A DNA stretch of 64,000 nt from Anisus vortex (taxonomy: Eukaryota > Mollusca > Gastropoda > Planorbidae): contig OX421507.1 of assembly GCA_949126835.1 (NCBI GenBank), forward strand, positions 30,387,382 through 30,451,381, read 5' to 3'. The notes beneath the pieces were generated by a model. It saw only the letters and a list, made by a program, of their open reading frames with translations, was not told the DNA's origin and did not search any database. A program made the translations under genes and the position numbers. Shown one piece after another: positions 12,551 through 24,765 of the stretch (its first letter is position 1; every line of letters begins with the position of its first letter).

Positions 12551-12964
12551 TTTTTGTGGTGTGTCATAATATGCAGGTCACAATTTTGACGTCTCGCTAT
12601 GTTGTGTGTTTGAATGATAGTTAACCGCTATAGAAATCTCCCTAGTCACTGAGATATTAAAAAAAGTAAAATACTGATGATACTGCAACAGTCTATTAAG
12701 AAATGGGTAACTATTTCAAAAAAAACATAAAACAAAATATACACTAATTCATAATATTATTTTTTGTTTCTTTTAGAATTGAGTTATGAGTTGTGAAAGG
12801 TTGAGACAACTAGCAGGAACTAACATCTACGTTCATTATTAAACTTTTAATGTGTTTTAATCTTAGATAGTAAGAGCATGGGATTGGTTGGGCCACATAA
12901 TGTCATAGTATTTACTGGGCTCATTAAATAGGTTTTAGGTGATTACCATAAAATATCCTAACAC
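12551..12964. other. Unassigned AT-rich sequence
   Basis: No gene, RNA or repeat recognised. Confidence 0.6.
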
Positions 12965-13178
12965 ACGTAGTAAGTAAGTATCCATAGGAGAGGTGAAGCA
13001 GCGTTCTCCATTTTCTATGGTCACGGTATACTAAGGGATTGTGTGGACAATGTCCAGCCGCCTTTCCTTTACCCAAACTAATGTCAGATATCTATCAGAG
13101 CTGGGTAGACTCAGGGACAACCACCAGACTCCAGGATTTAAACCCAGGACCTTCGGTATACTATGTTTAGAGAAAGGT
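12965..13178 (-). mobile_element. tRNA-derived SINE, family S2
   Basis: Read on the minus strand it gives a degenerate B box (GGGTTTAAATCCTGG), then CTGAGTCTACCCAGCTCTGA, a TTGGGTAAAG block, GGCGGCTGGACATTG, and a short-repeat end TACTTACTTAC. The same order recurs at 27205, 34540, 40765, 56200 and 61835. The tRNA-like B box followed by an unrelated body and a TTAC-repeat tail fits a Pol III SINE. This copy is fairly complete but old. Confidence 0.75.
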
Positions 13179-13295
13179 TTTTCTTAATCATATGCTAGTA
13201 CTATAAGTGGTCACTTGAACGTTGAATTAGTTTAAAAAAATTAATATTAGTAATCAAGAAATTGTAGAAACATTTCTGGAAAGCCCTGGATAAAA

Positions 13296-14242
13296 TAAAA
13301 TGCTATATGTGAACATATAAAATAATTATATACGGCTATATGTGAACATATGAAATAATTATATGATGCTATATGTGAACATATGAAATAATTATATACG
13401 GCTATATGTGAACATATGAATTAATTATATGATGCTATATGTGAACATATGAAATATTTATATGATGCTATATGTGAACATATGAAATAATTATATGATG
13501 CTATATGTGAACATATGAAATAATTATATGATGCTATATGTGAACATATGAAATAATTATATGATGCTATATGTGAACATATGAAATAATTATATGATGC
13601 TATATGTGAACATATGAAATAATTATATGATGCTATATGTGAACATATGAAATAATTATATGATGCTATATGTGAACATATGAAATAATTATATGATGCT
13701 ATATGTGAACATATGAAATAATTATATGATGCTATATGTGAACATATGAAATAATTATATGATGCTATATGTGAACATATGAAATAATTATATACGGCTA
13801 TATGTGAACATATGAAATAATTATATGATGCTATATGTGAACATATGAAATAATTATATGATGCTATATGTGAACATATGAAATAATTATATACGGCTAT
13901 ATGTGAACATATGAAATAATTATATGATGCTATATGTGAACATATGAAATAATTATATGATGCTATATGTGAACATATGAAATAATTATATGATGCTATA
14001 TGTGAACATATGAAATAATTATATGATGCTATATGTGAACATATGAAATAATTATATGATGCTATATGTGAACATATGAAATAATTATATACGGCTATAT
14101 GTGAACATATGAAATAATTATATGATGCTATATGTGAACATATGAAATAATTATATGATGCTATATGTGAACATATGAAATAATTATATGATGCTATATG
14201 TGAACATATGAAATAATTATATGATGCTATATGTGAACATAT
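13296..14242. repeat. 33-bp minisatellite, left part
   Basis: About 29 copies of a 33-bp unit (core GCTATATGTGAACATATGAA) with a recurring ATACGG/ATGATG variant every few units. The array is split by the LINE insertion at 14243-14626 and resumes in phase afterwards. Confidence 0.97.
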
Positions 14243-14626
14243 AGAAGATCCAGACTTTCATAAACTCATGTCTCGGGAGGATTATGCATATACGCTGGCC
14301 AGACATGATCAGTAATGATGAGCTCTGGAGTCGCACAGGGCAACAGGCAGCCGATCTGGAGATCATGCAAAAAAGATGGAGATGGTTGGGGCACACACTC
14401 CGAAAACCAGCATCCAACATCACCAGACAGTCCCTATCGTGGAACCCCCAAGGAAAGAGGAAGAGAGGCCGACCCCGTAACAGCTGGCGCCGAGACCTGG
14501 ATGCAGACGTCAAGAGAACAGGCCATTCATGGGGACAGTTGGAAAGACTCGCTCGGGACCGGGATGGCTGGAGAGCCCTTGTTGGTGGCCTATGCCCCGA
14601 GAGGGGTAGTAGGCGTAAGTAAGTAA
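14243..14626 (+). mobile_element. RTE-type LINE, 5'-truncated insertion inside the 33-bp array
   Basis: One continuous plus frame from the left junction to the stop at 14620-14622 encodes the C-terminal end of an RTE-type endonuclease/reverse transcriptase. Landmarks in order are KIQTFIN, RWPDMISNDELW, a RWRWLGHTLRKP block, WNPQGKRKRGRPRNSW, and WGQLERLARDRDGWRALV. This segment follows the RT catalytic core, which is absent. The 3' end is a GTAAGTAAGTAA run. Both flanks carry TATGTGAACATAT (14230-14242 and 14627-14639), a 13-bp target duplication in phase with the array. The frame is intact, so the insertion looks young. Confidence 0.9.
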
Positions 14627-14717
14627 TATGTGAACATATGAAATAATTATATGATGCTATATGTGAACATATGAAATAATTATATGATGCTATATGTGAA
14701 AATATGAAATAATTATA
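14627..14717. repeat. 33-bp minisatellite, right part
   Basis: About three further units continuing the 13296-14242 array after the LINE insertion, ending in a degenerate copy. Confidence 0.95.
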
Positions 14718-14849
14718 TTTCGAAAAACTGATTATGGCATGGAATGTGTTCGTGATCTAGTGTGTTAAAACAAGGGTAATGCACGAGTAGAGACACATTA
14801 TGGAAGCAATAATATATTGTATATAGAATCTACGGCGAGTCTGTAAATC

Positions 14850-15505
14850 GACAAGTTTAAATTACAAACTACTTCATTCACCTAACTCAAACTAAAAATA
14901 CAAAGTACTTATGAGTAATAATAAATGATAAATTAGCTTGGAATTCACATATTGATAAAGTATTTAAAACAATATCACAAAATATTAGGCTTCATAAAAA
15001 TGGTTAGTTAAAGTAAAAAGATATCTCACATTATTTAGACTTATATTAAAATATGTATCACCTGTATGGGACACATCAACTAAAGAAACCTTTATCTCAC
15101 ATTATTTAGACTTATATTAAAATATGTATCACCTGTATGGGACACATCAACTAAAGAAACCTTTAAAAATTAGAACAAATTCAGAAAAGATCTGCAAGGT
15201 TCATAACTAGCGATTACTGACAAGAGTAACACCATTAGATAAAACGCTAAACCTAGAAACACTAGAGGACAGAAAGACGAAAAGTAAAATAGTAATAATA
15301 CATAAAGCATTAAATTCTAATTTAGAAATAAAACATAATAACAATTCGATACATTCGGGCATGGAATGGGTTGCCTAAATAGATCACGAAACCCAGTAAC
15401 TTAACATCATCTAAAACACTGCAGGACTAAATTCAGACCACGGATGTGCGTAGGACGCAATAATCTTCTTTATAGAAGGAGCGTCTGTAACATATAAGAT
15501 GAGAA
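14850..15505 (+). mobile_element. LINE-A, longest copy: decayed C-terminal RT region
   Basis: This copy reaches further 5' than the others. Broken frames give a KYL.VIINDKLAWNSHID segment near 14900, then KTISQNIRLHK, then a VSPVWDTSTKETFK segment, QKRSARFITSDY, and the LNLETLEDRKTKSK block. These belong to the thumb and C-terminal region of CR1/jockey-like reverse transcriptases. Stops and frameshifts show it is a pseudogene. A 71-bp segment is directly duplicated (about 15021-15091 and 15092-15162). The 3' end keeps the complete GACGC...GCGTC stem-loop. Confidence 0.85.
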
Positions 15506-16324
15506 GAAGGAGTACTTAAGACACTTGTTATGTTTGGGAATACACTAGTCTAAGGCTACATACTGGAGAGTTTTTTGTTACTATTTATTGATTTAAAGTC
15601 TATTTCTCTACCCTGGAGTTCATAGCTTTATATTTGTATATCTAGTTAAACAATTACAAGAAAATAAGAACTGGTAAACTATAGAAAACAACTGGATAAT
15701 TATAGAAAAAAACTGGTTAGCTATGTTGCTATATAAAAAGTTGCTGTTTAGTTTTGTCAAATGAATAAATATTTTGTTAATATAACATTTCTATTATACT
15801 AAATCACAAAAATAAACGAATTAACTAGCATATCTATTTTTGGTTAGCGAAACTATAAACTCCGTATAGCAGTGTTGATTTGCTAGACAAATTACATGGT
15901 AGTTAACCGACCACAGATGGAGAGAGAGAGCGGAAAGCATGTGACGTCGCATTGATTAAGACAGACATTTTCTCACTACAAGCACCTAAAGTCTGTCTAT
16001 CTAACGTCTATCTATCGGGAGTACGTCATTTTGTCATTTAGTCAACAAAGTTGGCACTTTGCATTAACTGTCAAAAATTGGCTTTATTTAGAGGATGTAA
16101 GCGTCAAAATGAAAAGTTGGTATTAAATGTAAAAAGTTGGCGCTATGCAGTTAATGTAAGCGTCAAAATGAAAAGTTGGCATTATGCATTAGAATATAAA
16201 TGTAACCGTGGACACTTTACAGTTGTGGTAAGAGTCTAAATAAAAGGTTACACAGAAAAAGAGAATTCGAAGAAAGCGCCAAGTTTAAAATCTCATGCAA
16301 ATTTAACGGTCGATGCCGATGTGT
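15506..16324. other. Unassigned sequence with a weak internal repeat
   Basis: At 16040-16200 three diverged copies of a segment with core GCGTCAAAATGAAAAGTTGG occur. The rest is single-copy AT-rich sequence without a supported gene. Confidence 0.6.
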
Positions 16325-16585
16325 GACTTGTCACTTCAACTGTTTATCCACCGGTCATGTGATTGGTCACTTTAACTGTTTATTTACATATCAGTTGACT
16401 GATCATTTCAACCGTTTATGCACATATCAGTTGACTGGTCATTTCAACCGTTTATGCACATATCAGTTGACTGGTCATTTCAACCGTTTATGCACATATC
16501 AGTTGACTGGTCATTTCAACTGTTTATCCACATATCATGTGGCTGGTCACCTCAACTGTTTATCCACCAGTCACGTCGCTAATCA
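16325..16585. repeat. 36-bp minisatellite
   Basis: Seven copies, the outer ones diverged, of a 36-bp unit (core CAGTTGACTGGTCATTTCAA). The 113-codon plus frame across it follows from the stop-free 12-codon unit. Confidence 0.93.
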
Positions 16586-16689
16586 TGTGACACAGAAGTG
16601 TGACATTTCTTCTTCTATTACAAGAATATCGGGGATAATATATAATTCTTCTTTGGCTTTTTGAGATTGTATTTTGTCCTGATAATTCT

Positions 16690-19600
16690 AATGATATCAA
16701 TATTGTATCATGTGCTGGTATATCAATATTGTATCATGTGCTGAAATATCAATATTGTATCATGTGCTGGTATATCAATATTGTATCATGTGTTGGTATA
16801 TCAGTATTGTATCATGTGCTGAAATATCAATATTGTATCATGTGCTGGTATATCAATATTGTATCATGTGTTGGTATATCAATATTGTATCATGTGCTGA
16901 AATATCAATATTGTATCATGTGCTGGTATATCAATATTGTATCATGTGCTGGTATATCAATATTGTATCATGTGCTGGTATATCAATATTGTATCATGTG
17001 CTGGTATATCAATATTGTATCATGTGCTGAAATATCAATATTGTATCATGTGCTGGTATATCAATATTGTATCATGTGCTGGTATATCAATATTGTATCA
17101 TGTGTTGGTATATCAATATTGTATCATGTGCTGAAATATCAATATTGTATCATGTGCTGGTATATAAATATTGTATCATGTGCTGAAATATCAATATTGT
17201 ATCATGTGCTGGTATATCAATATTGTATCATGTGTTGGTATATAAATATTGTATCATGTGCTGAAATATCAATATTGTATCATGTGCTGAAATATCAATA
17301 TTGTATCATGTGCTGGTATATCAATATTGTATCATGTGCTGAAATATCAATATTGTATCATGTGCTGGTATATTAATATTGTATCATGTGCTGAAATATC
17401 AATATTGTATCATGTGCTGAAATATCAATATTGTATCATGTGCTGAAATATCAATATTGTATCATGTGCTGGTATATCAATATTGTATCATGTGCTGGTA
17501 TATCAATATTGTATCATGTGTTGGTATATCAATATTGTATCATGTGCTGAAATATCAATATTGTATCATGTGCTGGTATATCAATATTGTATCATGTGCT
17601 GAAATATCAATATTGTATCATGTGCTAATATATCAATATTGTATCATGTGTTGGTATATCAATATTGTATCATGTGCTGAAATATCAATATTATATCATG
17701 TGCTGAAATATCAATATTGTATCATGTGCTGAAATATTAATATTGTATCATGTGCCGGTATATCAATATTGTATCATGTGCTGAAATATCAATACTGTAC
17801 CATGTGCTGAAATATCAATATTGTATCATGTGCTGAAATATCAATATTGTATCATGTGTTGAAATATCAATATTGTATCATATGCTGAAATATCAATATT
17901 GTATCATGTGCTGGTATATCAATATTGTATCATGTGCTGAAATATCAATATTGTATCATGTGCTGGTATATCAATATTGTATCATGTGTTGGTATATCAA
18001 TATTGTATCATGTGCTGAAATATCAATATTGTATCATGTGCTGAAATATCAATATTGTATCATGTGCTGGTATATCAATATTGTATCATGTGCTGAAATA
18101 TCAATATTGTATCATGTGCTGGTATATCAATATTGTATCATGTGCCGGTATATCAATATTGTATCATGTGCTGAAATATCAATACTGTACCATGTGCTGA
18201 AATATCAATATTGTATCATGTGCTGAAATATCAATATTGTATCATGTGTTGAAATATCAATATTGTATCATATGCTGAAATATCAATATTGTATCATGTG
18301 CTGGTATATCAATATTGTATCATGTGCTGAAATATCAATATTGTATCATGTGCTGGTATATCAATATTGTATCATGTGTTGGTATATCAATATTGTATCA
18401 TGTGCTGAAATATCAATATTGTATCATGTGCTGAAATATCAATATTGTATCATGTGCTGGTATATCAATATTGTATCATGTGCTGAAATATCAATATTGT
18501 ATCATGTGCTGGTATATCAATATTGTATCATGTGCTGAAATATCAATATTGTATCATGTGCTGAAATATCAATATTGTATCATGTGCTGAAATATCAATA
18601 TTGTATCATGTGCTGGTATATCAATATTGTATCATGTGCTGGTATATCAATATTGTATCATGTGTTGGTATATCAATATTGTATCATGTGCTGAAATATC
18701 AATATTGTATCATGTGCTGGTATATCAATATTGTATCATGTGCTGAAATATCAATATTGTATCATGTGCTGGTATATCAATATTGTATCATGTGTTGGTA
18801 TATCAATATTGTATCATGTGCTGAAATATCAATATTGTATCATGTGCTGAAATATCAATATTGTATCATGTGCTGGTATATCAATATTGTATCATGTGCT
18901 GAAATATCAATATTGTATCATGTGCTGGTATATCAATATTGTATCATGTGCTGAAATATCAATATTGTATCATGTGCTGAAATATCAATATTGTATCATG
19001 TGCTGAAATATCAATATTGTATCATGTGCTGGTATATCAATATTGTATCATGTGCTGGTATATCAATATTGTATCATGTGTTGAAATATCAATATTGTAT
19101 CATGTGCTGAAATATCAATATTGTATCATGTGCTGAAATATCAATATTGTATCATGTGCTGGTATATCAATATTGTATCATGTGCTGGTATATCAATATT
19201 GTATCATGTGCTGAAATATCAATATTGTATCATGTGCTGAAATATCAATATTGTATCATGTGCTGAAATATCAATATTGTATCATGTGCTGAAATATCAA
19301 TATTGTATCATGTGCTGAAATATCAATATTGTATCATGTGCTGAAATATCAATATTGTATCATGTGCTGAAATATCAATATTGTATTATGTGCTAAAATA
19401 TCAATATTGTATCATGTGCTGGTATATCAATATTGTATCATGTGCTGAAATATCAATATTGTATCATGTGCTGGTATATCAATATTGTATCATGTGCTGA
19501 AATATTAATATTGTATCATGTGCTGAAATATCAATATTGTATCATGTGCTGAAATATCAATATTGTATCATGTGCTGAAATATCAATATTGTATCATGTG

Positions 19601-20490
19601 CTGAAATATCAATATTATATCATGTGCTGAAATATCAATATTGTATCATGTGCTGAAATATCAATATTGTATCATGTGCTGGTATATCAATATTGTATCA
19701 TGTGCTGAAATATTAATATTGTATCATGTGCTGAAATATCAATATTGTATCATGTGCTGAAATATCAATATTGTATCATGTGCTGAAATATCAATATTGT
19801 ATCATGTGCTGAAATATCAATATTATATCATGTGCTGAAATATCAATATTGTATCATGTGCTGAAATATCAATATTGTATCATGTGCCGGTATATCAATA
19901 TTGTATCATGTGCTGAAATATCAATACTGTACCATGTGCTGAAATATCAATATTGTATTATGTGCTGAAATATCAATATTGTATCATGTGCTGAAATATC
20001 AATATTGTACCATGTGCTGAAATATCAATATTGTATCATGTGCTGAAATATCAATATTGTATCATGTGCTGAAATATCAATATTGTATCATGTGCCGGTA
20101 TATCAATATTGTATCATGTGCTGGTATATCAATATTGTATCATGTGCCGGTATATCAATATTGTATCATGTGCTGAAATATCAATATTGTATCATGTGCT
20201 GGTATATCAATATTGTATCATGTGCTGAAATATCAATATTGTATCATGTGCTGAAATATCAATATTGTATTATGTGCTGAAATATCAATATTGTATCATG
20301 TGCTGAAATATCAATATTGTATCATGTGCTGAAATATCAATATTGTATCATGTGCTGAAATATCAATATTGTATCATGTGCTGAAATATCAATATTGTAT
20401 CATGTGCCGGTATATCAATATTGTATCATGTGCTGAAATATCAATACTGTACCATGTGCTGAAATATCCATATTATATCATGTTCTGATA
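16690..20490. repeat. 26-bp satellite-like array
   Basis: About 146 copies of a 26-bp unit (core ATATCAATATTGTATCATGTG) in two main subtypes, CTGGT and CTGAA, plus rarer TTGGT and CCGGT. The subtypes are interspersed non-randomly. A block of 15 units (390 bp) at 17751-18140 is repeated without visible change at 18141-18530. Each unit contains the 8-bp palindrome CAATATTG. Open frames in the plus strand arise because 26 bp shifts frame each unit without always meeting a stop; they are not genes. Confidence 0.98.
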
Positions 20491-21012
20491 CATCATTGTT
20501 TTAATCAGTTTAGCGAAAAGACATTTTTCGACAGTGTGGAAGAAGCAGACTCCATTTTGCCCCCTCCCCCAAATCATTATGCATACTGACAGTGTCGGCA
20601 TTATGAATGGGTAGGCAGGGGGAAGAGTTTCACAAAGATGTCAAAGCCACGGAAATGAACATCTGGAATTGTGTTGCAAACTTGGGCGGGTATTTAAATT
20701 AGCTCTGCAATGGTTATATCCGATTATGTTATAAATAGAAACCACGGAAAATCTCGAGTATCCTAAGCAGCGTCAGTGCATCCATGGAAAAAATGCATTT
20801 TTTGCTGAGCGCTGTCGGAGTGCTGTAAGTGAAAGCAAGGGCGGACAACACAGGGAGATGGGGAGATAAGATGCATAGAATGAAATTTATTTCTAAGTGT
20901 CTCTAAAACAAAATGCCAGACAATCCTCTGGTCTCTTGAGTTCAAGGTCATAACGATGGTTGAATCAAGGTCATAACGATGGGTGAATCAAGATAGCAGG
21001 AGGCAAACTAAG
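20491..21012. other. Unassigned sequence
   Basis: Mixed-composition single-copy sequence. Near 20943-20990 CAAGGTCATAACGATGG is directly duplicated. I see no gene. Confidence 0.6.
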
Positions 21013-21166
21013 ATCATGTTCGATCAGATATAGATCATGTTCGATCAGATAAAGATCATGTTCGATCAGATAAAGATCATGTTCGATCAGATAAAGATCA
21101 TGTTCGATCAGATAAAGATCATGTTCGATCAGATAAAGATCATGTTCGATCAGATAAAGATCATCG
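21013..21166. repeat. 21-bp minisatellite
   Basis: Seven copies of a 21-bp unit (core AGATCATGTTCGATCAGATA). On the minus strand it reads as repeats of DLYLIEH, an artefact of the seven-codon unit. Confidence 0.96.
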
Positions 21167-21544
21167 TGGTGGCTCCCTCGTAGACCTGCATTGTCACCCG
21201 GTAGCCCAAATACTAAGACTATAGGTCTGGACATCCAGGTACCAGGGCGGGTTTGAGACGGGCTGTTAGGGCACATTGCTTCCTCCCCCCCCCTCCCTAA
21301 GTCTCGTAGCTTCTTGGCAGTGCAATGATACTCGGAAACGCAACAGGGGCTGTCCCCAATGCGTTCGCCCTTTTGGTGTGCTCTTAATGTAATTGTATCG
21401 GTGGTTTACTGTGGTTTACACTTTGAGGCCCAAGGGTAGAGAAGTGATGTAGAATAAATAGTTCAACATTGCTAGAGAGTAGTGTCAATAAATGTAATGA
21501 GGTAGACAGAAAAATATATTTAACGAGACAATTGAGACAATGAA
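21167..21544. other. Unassigned sequence
   Basis: Somewhat GC-richer than average with a C-run near 21284-21292. No gene or known repeat recognised. Confidence 0.55.
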
Positions 21545-21806
21545 AATAGACAAACAATCAACTGTGACAAAAAATCAACTGTGACAAACAATCAACTGTG
21601 ACAAACAATCAACTGTGACAAACAATTAATTGTGACAAACAATCAACTGTGACAAACAATTAATTGTGACAAACAATCAACTGTGACAAACAATTAATTG
21701 TGACAAACAATCAACTGTGACAAACAATTAATTGTGACAAACAATCAACTGTGACAAACAATTAATTGTGACAAACAATCAACTGTGACAAACAATCAAC
21801 TGTGAC
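21545..21806. repeat. 17-bp minisatellite, partly in 34-bp dimers
   Basis: About 15 copies of TGTGACAAACAATCAAC. In the middle it alternates with TGTGACAAACAATTAAT to form a 34-bp dimer repeated about five times. Confidence 0.96.
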
Positions 21807-21825
21807 TGTTTTGTTAAGGAGTCAG

Positions 21826-22622
21826 CAACCTTTTGATTAGAAGCCGACCAAATTTCGGTTTCGGCGTCGAAAGTAGGAAACGGCCTCTTACGCGTAGATT
21901 TGGTTTAACCGAAGCCACAAAGTTAGCTTTCGGTTTGCTTTCGTTTTCGGTCGAAACTGATATTGACTTTCAGTCACCTGTCAACTCTCTATTTTAACTT
22001 TTAAAATTCAGACTGCAACGCGATTAACTCTGCTTATCGGTCTGTTCATTTAGTTCAACTGTTGCGAATTAATCTGTGTGAAGTAGAAAATTAAAGCTAT
22101 AAATAAACTGATTTTTTAATTGTTGCATTGCTGTGTACTTTTTGAATGCAATTTCTGCATTAGATGTATACAACAATACACAAACGTACTTAGTAAGACA
22201 TATTTTACTACTTCGATAACTGTAGCTAAATGTGTTATATAGCCTAACTAAAATTTTTACTTTTGCATTTCTCATTAACTCGGCGCCAGGGGACTATCTT
22301 CTCCGACATCCTCTGGCTACGCCACTATCTTCTCCGACATCCTCTGGCTACGCCACTATCTTCTCCGACATCCTCTGGCTACGCCACTATCTTCTCCGAC
22401 ATCCTCTGGCTACGCCACTATCTTCTCCGACATCCTCTGGCTACGCTATTGAAAGTCTTTTTTAGTATGTACCCATAAACTAGTTAATATAACACTTAAA
22501 TAAGCAGTCTTTAAACATATGTTTCGGTTTATCTTTCGGTTACGTTTTCGGTCGAAGATGTAATGAAACTTTTGATATGGTTTTGTATTGGTCGGAACCC
22601 TAAAACTTGGTCAGCCATTTTT
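21826..22622. mobile_element. Decayed DNA-transposon-like repeat with TTTCGG motifs
   Basis: Starts GAGTCAGCAACCTTTTGATT, resembling the GGGTCGGCAACC end of hAT-type elements. TTTCGGTTT and TTTTCGGTCGAA motifs occur at 21850-21960 and again at 22520-22560, with AT-rich sequence and a 31-bp array between. The arrangement suggests one element split by later sequence. No transposase frame is visible. Confidence 0.4.
22286..22447. repeat. 31-bp minisatellite
   Basis: Five near-identical copies of a 31-bp unit (core CTTCTCCGACATCCTCTGGC) lying inside the decayed transposon-like region. Its GC content is well above its surroundings. Confidence 0.96.
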
Positions 22623-22689
22623 TGTTGTTAATATCCTGTGGCCGTAATAGGATTTTTAATTCATTCAAGATGACAAGATGGCAAGAGCT

Positions 22690-22795
22690 TAAAATTGTTC
22701 AACTGTATTGACTTTTTGGTGGTATTCCGCGTGCCAATGAAAATAGTTCTGCGTGTCGAGTCTGGCACGCGGGACGTAAATTGCCGACCCCTTGA
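22690..22795 (-). mobile_element. Interspersed repeat end, family D
   Basis: On the minus strand it begins AGGGGTCGGCAATTTACG and continues GCGTGCCAGACTCG, CACGCAGAAC and CATTGGCACGCGGAA. Related ends are at 25572, 51088 and 62193. The GGGTCGGCAACC-like start resembles hAT termini, but no matching opposite end was found, so the class is uncertain. Confidence 0.55.
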
Positions 22796-23344
22796 AAAGT
22801 TGATTGCGGCACCCACCAAATGGAACAAACAAATAGACAAAACAAACCAGAAAAACAGCTTTGTTTCATTCTAAGGTCAAGGTTAGTTTATTTTCGTCAT
22901 CTTCCATCACCCCTCTCTTACACCCCTAATTCTGTAAAGGACTGTTCCAAAGTAATAGGAGATGACGGAACAAGTCGGGGGCGGGGGGGGGGGGGGTAAG
23001 GGAGGGAAAGACGATAACAACAAAAAATACAAGGGAGCTAATGCTATTAGGCGTTATATTAAACCCTTCCATCATCTTTTCATAAGGGCTAACAGGAAAT
23101 GGCCGCCATATTGTCGTTAGTTTTTGTTGGTTATCTAAGCCAAGACCATCGTAAATACTTACGGTGGTCTTGTCTGAGCGCTCGTTTGTTCGGAATGCGG
23201 CGGGTGCTTAGGTTTGACCGCTACTTTTTTTTTATCTTTTTAATAGTTACTGGACTTTACGTTGGGGTGACGTAGTTATGAGAGACAAAAAAAACTTAAA
23301 CAGCAGCAAAAAGTAAAGAAGAAAAGTTGTTTTTTTTTATTGCA
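22796..23344. other. Unassigned sequence with G-run and hairpin
   Basis: Holds a G/C homopolymer region at about 22977-22996 and a near-perfect hairpin at 23141-23172, listed separately. No gene recognised. Confidence 0.55.
23141..23172. other. Inverted repeat / hairpin, 14-bp stem
   Basis: CAAGACCATCGTAA, loop ATAC, then TTACGGTGGTCTTG. The arms pair over 14 positions with one mismatch, which would be a G-U wobble in RNA. There is no T-run and no gene next to it, so a role is not inferred. Confidence 0.75.
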
Positions 23345-23520
23345 AACGCAGCAAGGGAAAAACCCAGATGTACCAAACAGCGACCACAATTTGAAACCAT
23401 GTTTAAAGGGACATCACTCTGAATAGTTTTTATGACGCTCCAGTTTATACAATAATTAACAATACGTTTATGTTAAAAAGATAATTAACGAATCCAGCAA
23501 TATAGTTGCTATAACTGGAA
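23345..23520 (+). mobile_element. Family F fragment
   Basis: Shares ordered blocks with 54770-54950: AAGGGAAAAACCC, then TTTGAAACCATGTTTAAAGG, GGACATCACTCT, and CCAGTTTATA/CCGTTTATA. It is an internal piece of the interspersed element seen complete at 54119-55020. Confidence 0.6.
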
Positions 23521-23795
23521 ATACTTCACGCTATATACTCTAATACAGTATTCTGAACCCTCTCCCAGGCCCTAAAATATTTTATCTGATTTTCTCATGC
23601 TCATTGCTAATAAGCCTTTTGTATTCTTAGAGAACCCATACTATATACTTGAGTGGTACGTGATGGTCTTATGGAGTAGCGCTGCTCTACAATACCCTAG
23701 GTTACCCTGTACAAATCCTGGTCAGAAAATAGAAAAGGATTAATTGTGAGTCATACTATCGCAGATACAAACAAGGACAATATATACCTCCCTCG

Positions 23796-23808
23796 CTAGA
23801 TCTCTCTT

Positions 23809-23877
<69 letters not shown>

Positions 23878-24140
23878 CTATCTCTCTTTCTCTCTCTCTC
23901 TTTCTCTCTTTCTCTATCTTTCTCTCTCTCTTTCTCTCTCTCTCTTTCTCTATCTCTCTTTCTCTCTCTCTCTTTCTCTCTCTCTCTTCTCTTCTCTCTT
24001 TCTCTCTCTCTCTTTCTCTCTCTCTCTTTCTCTCTCTGTCTTTCTCTCTTTCTGAGTCTAACTCTCTAACTTTCACTTTCTCCTACTCTTTTTCTCTCTC
24101 TCATTATCTCTTTCTTTCTCTCTCTCTCTTCTTCTCTCTT
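23796..24140. repeat. CT-rich microsatellite
   Basis: About 345 bp of TCTC and TTTC runs. The 106-codon minus frame of Arg/Glu/Lys repeats is a by-product. Confidence 0.96.
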
Positions 24141-24164
24141 AGTATTTAAAAAGATTATACGGCA

Positions 24165-24260
24165 TATACATACATATACACCCACATAAATTTTTTTAGA
24201 TTAATATATACATATATATATATATATATGATATTATATGTGATGTGTGTATGTCAATGT
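24165..24260. repeat. TA/TACA and TG microsatellite
   Basis: ATACATACATATACA, then a TATATATATA run, then TGTGTGTATG. Confidence 0.85.
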
Positions 24261-24503
24261 GTGTGTATTACTATATACATTTTGAAAATGTAATTTGTTT
24301 TTTTGTTGCTAACAGAATATTGTCGCCGTGGCTTTGATCAGTGAGATGTATTGGGAGGGGGGGTATCCAAATATTCTCTCTCATTCAAACAAGTTTAACT
24401 TTGCCCACAACATAGTGTTCTACCTTAATAGTTGAGATATTGAAAGTTTACCTGATCAAATAATGACGTCACAGATACATTAATTGCGCTTGGCAATTGA
24501 CTG

Positions 24504-24765
24504 TGATAAAGACAAACACAATAGCCAGCTATATAAACTGTGATAACGACATCGATAAACACAATAGCCAACTATATAGACTGTGATAAAGATATCCATA
24601 AACACAATAGCGATCTATATACACTGTGATAAAGTCATCCATAAACACAATAGCCAGCTTTATAGACAGTGATAAAAACATCCATAAACACAATAGCGAT
24701 CTATATACACTGTGATAACGTCATCCATAAACACAATAGCCATCTATATACACGGTGATAAAGTA
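24504..24765. repeat. 43-bp diverged tandem repeat
   Basis: Six copies, one shortened, of a 43-bp unit (core CATCCATAAACACAATAGCC, followed by CTATATA and a TGTGATAAAG block). Divergence is higher than in the large arrays. Confidence 0.9.

Noticed and set aside
12129..12624. Cysteine-rich repeat protein in the 22-bp array
   Set aside because: All three plus frames read the same repeated residues because 22 bp shifts the frame each unit; this is a property of the DNA repeat.
16690..20490. CRISPR-like array
   Set aside because: Units are contiguous with no unique spacers, no cas genes are near, and the genome is eukaryotic. The same applies to the other arrays.
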